DNA of 8,202 bases from Chloracidobacterium sp. UBA3360. Its GTDB lineage: Bacteria > Acidobacteriota > Blastocatellia > Pyrinomonadales > Pyrinomonadaceae. The notes under the pieces are model-generated. The model made no database searches, was not told the origin of the DNA, and worked only from the letters and a program-made list of their open reading frames with translations. Made by a program: the position numbers and the translations under genes. Every line of letters begins with the position of its first letter. Position 1 is the first letter of the stretch. Location: positions 1 to 8,202 of the forward strand of contig DEQS01000013.1 in assembly GCA_002360555.1 (NCBI GenBank). The letters are read 5' to 3'. Below, piece after piece: positions 5,293 through 8,202 of the stretch.

Positions 5293-5796
5293 ATGAGACA
5301 TTTAAAGGCACATCGTAAATTAGGACGCACAACCGAGCATCGCATGTCGATGCTTAGGAATCTCGCGACTTCGTTGATCAACGCTGAAAAGGAACACATC
5401 GTTACGACGACGCCAAAGGCAAAAGAGCTCAGGCCGTTTATCGAAAAAGCGATCACGCTGGCAAAGAAAGCGGCGAACCTTGAGGGCGACGACACCGTTC
5501 TTCGCGGCGTACATCTTCGCCGTCAGGCGGCTGCGTTTTTTCATGCCGGTAACGGTACATTCAAGAAAGAGCAGAGCCGTTTTCGCGGGAAAAAGGGCGA
5601 GGCAAAAGAGCCGATCGAACGTACAGCGGGTGTAAAAGCTCTTCAGCGACTTTTCAATGAGCTCGGAGCGCGCTATAAAGACCGTGATGGCGGATATACC
5701 CGCATCATCAAACTCGGACGCCGTCAGGGCGACAATGCTGAGATGTCGGTGATCGAGCTCGTTGATTGCAAACGGGAAATGGCCGCTAAAGGTTAA
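5293..5796 (+). CDS. rplQ: 50S ribosomal protein L17 with internal insertion
   Basis: L17 binds 23S rRNA near the polypeptide exit tunnel on the solvent side. Family features are MRHLKAHRKLGRTTEHRMSMLRNLA at the N-terminus, TTTPKAKELRPFIEKAITLAKK (38-59), and LFNELGARYKDRDGGYTRIIKLGRRQGDNAEMSVIELV (120-157). At 167 aa it is longer than the roughly 115-130 aa of many bacterial L17 proteins. The extra length lies mainly between LRRQAAAFF (75-83) and VKALQRLF (114-121): a charged, glycine-containing stretch of about 30 residues (HAGNGTFKKEQSRFRGKKGE onwards). The frame and codon use run smoothly through it, so it is a true insertion, not an error. Upstream is a palindrome with no Shine-Dalgarno sequence. 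accB follows after 22 nt. Confidence 0.97.
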   Translation: MRHLKAHRKLGRTTEHRMSMLRNLATSLINAEKEHIVTTTPKAKELRPFIEKAITLAKKAANLEGDDTVLRGVHLRRQAAAFFHAGNGTFKKEQSRFRGKKGEAKEPIERTAGVKALQRLFNELGARYKDRDGGYTRIIKLGRRQGDNAEMSVIELVDCKREMAAKG

Positions 5797-5803
5797 TGCT
5801 AAC

Positions 5804-5808
5804 GGAGG
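5804..5808 (+). promoter_or_regulatory. Strong Shine-Dalgarno for accB
   Basis: GGAGG lies 10 nt before the ATG at 5819 in the only short (22-nt) gap after rplQ. It decides the start: an in-frame ATG at 5918, which would remove a 33-residue N-terminal extension, has no such site. Confidence 0.75.
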
Positions 5809-5818
5809 CTAGCCCACG

Positions 5819-6373
5819 ATGAGTGAAAACACAGCATCAGCAAAAGCACAGGGCGGAGATATAGTGGCCGAGAAGAAAAGCGACAAAAAACAAGACGTAA
5901 CTGATCCGTCGTTTAACATGGACGAGCTGCAGGCACTTGCCGCACTGGTAAATGAACACGGGTTTACGGATTTTGAGTTTGAGAACGAGAATATCCGTGT
6001 GCGTTTGAGCAAGATGACGGCAGCACCTGTCGTTCAGGCGGCACCGGTTGCCGCTCCCGTAGCGGCGACTGCACCGGCAGCGACAACTCCGGTTGAAACT
6101 GCACCTGCGGATCCAACAGTTGATCCGGATGCGGGACTGCACAAGATCACTTCGCCGATCGTCGGAACATTTTACCGTTCGCCCGGCCCTGACAAAGATT
6201 CGTATGTTAGCGAGGGCAGCAATGTTTCGCCTGAGACGACCGTTTGTATCGTCGAGGCGATGAAGCTCATGAACGAGATCCAGGCCGAAGTTTCGGGCGA
6301 GATCGTTAAGATCTACGTCGAAAACGGCCAGCCGGTCGAATACGGACAGGCACTCTTCGGAGTGAAAAAATAG
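5819..6373 (+). CDS. accB: Biotin carboxyl carrier protein of acetyl-CoA carboxylase (BCCP)
   Basis: This cytoplasmic carrier holds biotin on a lysine and shuttles the carboxyl group from biotin carboxylase (AccC) to the carboxyltransferase, making malonyl-CoA for fatty acids. The 184-aa protein has three parts: an N-terminal segment with the BCCP helix region MDELQALAALVNEHGFTDFEF (from 34), an Ala/Pro-rich mobile linker (about 68-105), and the biotinyl domain (about 108-183). The biotin site is VEAMKLMNE, with K149 the target of biotin ligase. SPIVGTFYRSPGPD (112-125) is the segment that forms the 'thumb' in acetyl-CoA carboxylase BCCPs. Residues 1-33 are a Lys/Asp/Gln-rich extension not typical of the family. 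It lies 22 nt after rplQ with GGAGG, so co-transcription is likely; accC follows. Confidence 0.97.
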   Translation: MSENTASAKAQGGDIVAEKKSDKKQDVTDPSFNMDELQALAALVNEHGFTDFEFENENIRVRLSKMTAAPVVQAAPVAAPVAATAPAATTPVETAPADPTVDPDAGLHKITSPIVGTFYRSPGPDKDSYVSEGSNVSPETTVCIVEAMKLMNEIQAEVSGEIVKIYVENGQPVEYGQALFGVKK

Positions 6374-6439
6374 CCACAAAAAGCACAAAGGGCACAAATT
6401 ATTTCTGTATTTATTTTGTGACTTTTATGCATTTTGTGG
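6374..6439. repeat. Class I palindrome in accB-accC gap, 9-nt units (CACAAAGnn)
   Basis: The left arm (6374-6398) and right arm (6415-6439) match at 21 of 25 positions after reverse-complementing one. The left arm has nonamers CACAAAAAG (6375-6383), CACAAAGGG (6384-6392) and CACAAATTA (6393-6401); the right arm, reverse-complemented, reads CACAAAATG, CATAAAAGT, CACAAAATA. It starts on the base after the accB stop. It is the A-variant of the elements before adk (G) and map (T). Twenty A/T-rich nt separate it from the accC ATG. Confidence 0.88.
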
Positions 6440-6459
6440 CAATTTTCATTTAAGTTTTG

Positions 6460-7809
6460 ATGCGTGAGATCAAGAAAATACTGGTAGCAAATCGCGGTGA
6501 GATCGCTAACCGCATTATTTGGACGTGTAAGGAGATGGGCATTAAGACCGTCGCCGTTCACTCCGAGGCGGACCGCGAGGCTTTGCATGTACGTTTTGCC
6601 GATGAGGCGATCTGTGTCGGGCCGGCGTCGTCGGCTGAGAGCTATCTCAATATCCCTTCGATCATTAGCGCCGCTGAGATCACCAACGTTGATGCGATCC
6701 ATCCGGGTTACGGCTTTTTGGCCGAATCCGCGACGTTCGCCAAGATCTGCGAAGACTGCAATATCAAATTTATAGGACCGTCACCCGACGTCATTGCGAT
6801 GATGGGTGACAAGGTCGAGGCCCGCCGTACGATGACCGCGGCGGGCGTACCGATCTTGCCGGGCAGCCCCGAAGCGATCGAATCAAAAGAAGAAGCTCTT
6901 GAATTGATCGGGCGAATAGGTTTGCCCGTCATTATCAAAGCGGCTGCCGGCGGCGGCGGGCGAGGAATGCGTATCGTTCGCGATGAGAGTGAGGTTGAGA
7001 CCAGCCTGGAGTTAGCGCAAACCGAGGCACTAAACGCTTTTAAGAACGGTGCGGTTTATATCGAGCGTTACATCGAGCGTCCGCGACATATTGAGATACA
7101 AGTTCTCGCGGACGAGCATGGTAACGTTATCCACCTCGGCGAACGCGAATGCACTATCCAGCGTCGGCATCAAAAGCTGCTTGAAGAAGCTCCGTCGCCC
7201 GCCATCACGGTTGAGCAACGTGACGCGATGGGTGCTGTTGCCGTTAAGGCATGTCAAGAGATCGGATATTCAAGCGCCGGGACGTTTGAGTTTTTGCTTG
7301 ATGAGGACGGCAGTTTTTATTTCATGGAAATGAACACGCGCATCCAGGTCGAGCATCCGGTGACCGAGATGGTCACGCTCGCCGACATCGTGCGAAATCA
7401 GATCCGCATCGCAACGGGCGAGAATATTGGTTACCGACAAGAAGAGGTCGTTATCACCGGCCACTCGATCGAGTGCCGTATAAACGCCGAGGATCCGGTC
7501 AAATTTACACCGAGCCCCGGCAAGATCACGGCGTTTAATATCCCCGGCGGCCCCGGCGTTCGCGTCGATACGGCCGTTTATCCTGGCTATGTCGTGCCGC
7601 CGTATTACGATTCGATGATAGCGAAACTCATCGTCCATGCCCGCACACGCGAACTGGCGATCGCCCGTATGCAGCGAGCTTTGGACATGATGGTGATCGA
7701 GGGTATAAAAACCACGATACCGCTGCACAAAGCGATCATGGCGGACGAGAATTTTCAGAAAGGAAATTTCTCGACCAAGTTTATGGAAGAATTCAAGTAC
7801 GAGGTCTAA
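6460..7809 (+). CDS. accC: Acetyl-CoA carboxylase, biotin carboxylase subunit
   Basis: This enzyme uses ATP and bicarbonate to carboxylate the biotin on AccB, the first half-reaction of malonyl-CoA synthesis. The 449-aa length is standard. The N-terminal domain starts IKKILVANRGEIANRII. The ATP-grasp domain contains MMGDK (to K118), K160 followed by the glycine-rich loop GGGGRGM (164-170), HIEIQVLADEHGN (210-222) and ERECTIQRRHQK. Catalytic residues are in MEMNTRIQVEHP (289-300), with R294 and E298 in the places of E. coli R292 and E296. R340 in IECRINAEDP binds bicarbonate/biotin. The C-terminal domain has PSPGKI and YDSMIAKL. The ATG at 6460 is preferred; a TTG directly before it (6457) would add one residue. 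No Shine-Dalgarno sequence is visible. The carboxyltransferase genes accA and accD are not in the window. Confidence 0.98.
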   Translation: MREIKKILVANRGEIANRIIWTCKEMGIKTVAVHSEADREALHVRFADEAICVGPASSAESYLNIPSIISAAEITNVDAIHPGYGFLAESATFAKICEDCNIKFIGPSPDVIAMMGDKVEARRTMTAAGVPILPGSPEAIESKEEALELIGRIGLPVIIKAAAGGGGRGMRIVRDESEVETSLELAQTEALNAFKNGAVYIERYIERPRHIEIQVLADEHGNVIHLGERECTIQRRHQKLLEEAPSPAITVEQRDAMGAVAVKACQEIGYSSAGTFEFLLDEDGSFYFMEMNTRIQVEHPVTEMVTLADIVRNQIRIATGENIGYRQEEVVITGHSIECRINAEDPVKFTPSPGKITAFNIPGGPGVRVDTAVYPGYVVPPYYDSMIAKLIVHARTRELAIARMQRALDMMVIEGIKTTIPLHKAIMADENFQKGNFSTKFMEEFKYEV

Positions 7810-7810
7810 A

Positions 7811-7839
7811 TTGTCCTTAGTATTTGGGTATGTTAGAGT
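7811..7839 (+). promoter_or_regulatory. Possible promoter for rpsO
   Basis: TTGTCC (7811-7816) and TAGAGT (7834-7839) are 17 nt apart; each matches its sigma70 hexamer at 4 of 6 positions. This would give a leader of roughly 110 nt containing the hairpin at 7889-7922. The match is modest and other A/T-rich boxes exist nearby, so the call is tentative. Confidence 0.3.
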
Positions 7840-7888
7840 TAAAGCAACAATTATTATTAGTTGTTTTAAGTTTTAGAAGTTAAATTTT

Positions 7889-7922
7889 CGTGGTTACCGT
7901 TCATTAGAACGGAGTTACTGCG
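7889..7922 (+). promoter_or_regulatory. rpsO leader hairpin, candidate S15 autoregulatory site
   Basis: The inner stem CCGTTC (7897-7902) pairs perfectly with GAACGG (7907-7912) around an ATTA loop. After a small internal loop the outer stem CGTGGT (7889-7894) pairs with ACTGCG (7917-7922), including U-G and G-U pairs next to a G-C pair. Known S15 sites use a G-U/G-C motif on 16S rRNA, and several bacterial rpsO leaders imitate it. The structure is seen; S15 binding is inferred. AGGAGAGG (7929-7936) follows 6 nt behind the hairpin. Confidence 0.45.
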
Positions 7923-7956
7923 AGCAACAGGAGAGGCTATTTAAGCAAGACAATAT

Positions 7957-8202
7957 ATGTCAACAGTTAAAGAATTAAAAGAACAGATCGTAGGTGACTA
8001 CAAAACACACGGATCGGACACGGGTTCGTCGCAGGTGCAGATCGCTCTGCTCACGCAGCGGATCAACGAATTAACAGATCATTTTAAGATCCATAAAAAG
8101 GATAATAACTCCCGTAGAGGCTTGCTCATATTAGTCTCGCGTCGTAGAAAACTCCTTGATTATCTCAAACGCCGCAACATCGGTGAGTATCACGAGATCA
8201 TC
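7957..8202 (+). CDS. rpsO: 30S ribosomal protein S15 (3' truncated by window)
   Basis: S15 binds the central domain of 16S rRNA early in 30S assembly and takes part in an intersubunit bridge. The frame runs from ATG 7957 to the window end, 82 codons; the family is usually 88-89 aa, so only about seven residues are missing. Motifs are VKELKEQIVGDYKTHGSDTGSSQVQIALLTQRI, then HFKIHKKDNNSRRGLLILVSRRRKLLDYLKRR. rRNA-contact residues H42, H46, D49 and S52 are present, but N50-N51 replace the H-H pair of E. coli (KDHHSRRGL). The best Shine-Dalgarno, AGGAGAGG (7929-7936), ends 20 nt before the ATG; an in-frame TAA at 7942-7944 rules out an earlier start, so the spacing is truly long. Confidence 0.96.
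   Translation, partial: MSTVKELKEQIVGDYKTHGSDTGSSQVQIALLTQRINELTDHFKIHKKDNNSRRGLLILVSRRRKLLDYLKRRNIGEYHEII

Noticed and set aside
5837..6397. 186-codon open frame on the minus strand
   Set aside because: It is fully antisense to accB, with Arg/Cys-rich low-complexity translation as expected of a shadow frame.
371..6439. Intrinsic terminators formed by the intergenic palindromes
   Set aside because: None of the stems is followed by a U-run, and termination at every junction of an essential operon is unlikely; partial attenuation cannot be excluded.
7846..7865. AACAA / TTGTT hairpin after accC as a terminator
   Set aside because: Only five A/T-rich pairs with a 10-nt loop and a broken U-tract (TTTTAAGTTTT); too weak to call.

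Overview
This window is a ribosomal-protein / RNA polymerase alpha gene cluster from a bacterium, all on the + strand. Gene order is secY (3' end only), adk, map, infA, rpmJ, rpsM, rpsK, rpsD, rpoA, rplQ, then accB, accC and the 5' part of rpsO. The secY-to-rplQ part follows the classic spc/alpha operon order. Protein identities are secure from conserved motifs. The lineage is less certain. Moderate GC, an accBC pair behind rplQ, an expanded L17 and large palindromes between the genes together suggest an Acidobacteriota-like organism (possibly Blastocatellia); this is inference and no database was searched.

Region by region: 1-363 is the SecY C-terminus. 451-1974 holds adenylate kinase and methionine aminopeptidase. 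A good sigma70-type promoter overlaps the map stop codon and would drive infA-rpmJ-rpsM-rpsK-rpsD-rpoA-rplQ (2041-5796). accB follows rplQ after 22 bp with a strong ribosome binding site, so fatty-acid precursor synthesis is probably co-transcribed with translation and transcription genes. accC follows accB after an 86-bp palindromic gap. A 147-bp leader with a hairpin that may be an S15 autoregulatory site precedes rpsO, which runs off the window.

The unusual content lies between the genes. Eight of the twelve intergenic gaps contain an inverted repeat, and most of these gaps are almost filled by it. Three architectures are visible. Class I (secY-adk, adk-map, accB-accC) has arms made of three degenerate 9-nt units of the form CACAnAGrr, where the variable base is G, T or A in the respective element and is largely uniform within each element. 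Class II (rpmJ-rpsM, rpsM-rpsK, rpoA-rplQ) has arms made of degenerate 7-nt units whose sequence differs completely from element to element. Class III (rpsK-rpsD, rpsD-rpoA) has an outer stem enclosing smaller hairpins and shares a GGGAGGCC core. Genes directly behind class I elements and the large class II elements have no convincing Shine-Dalgarno sequence; most genes without such an element do. These hairpins may be mobile or self-copying repeats, RNA-level regulators, or both.
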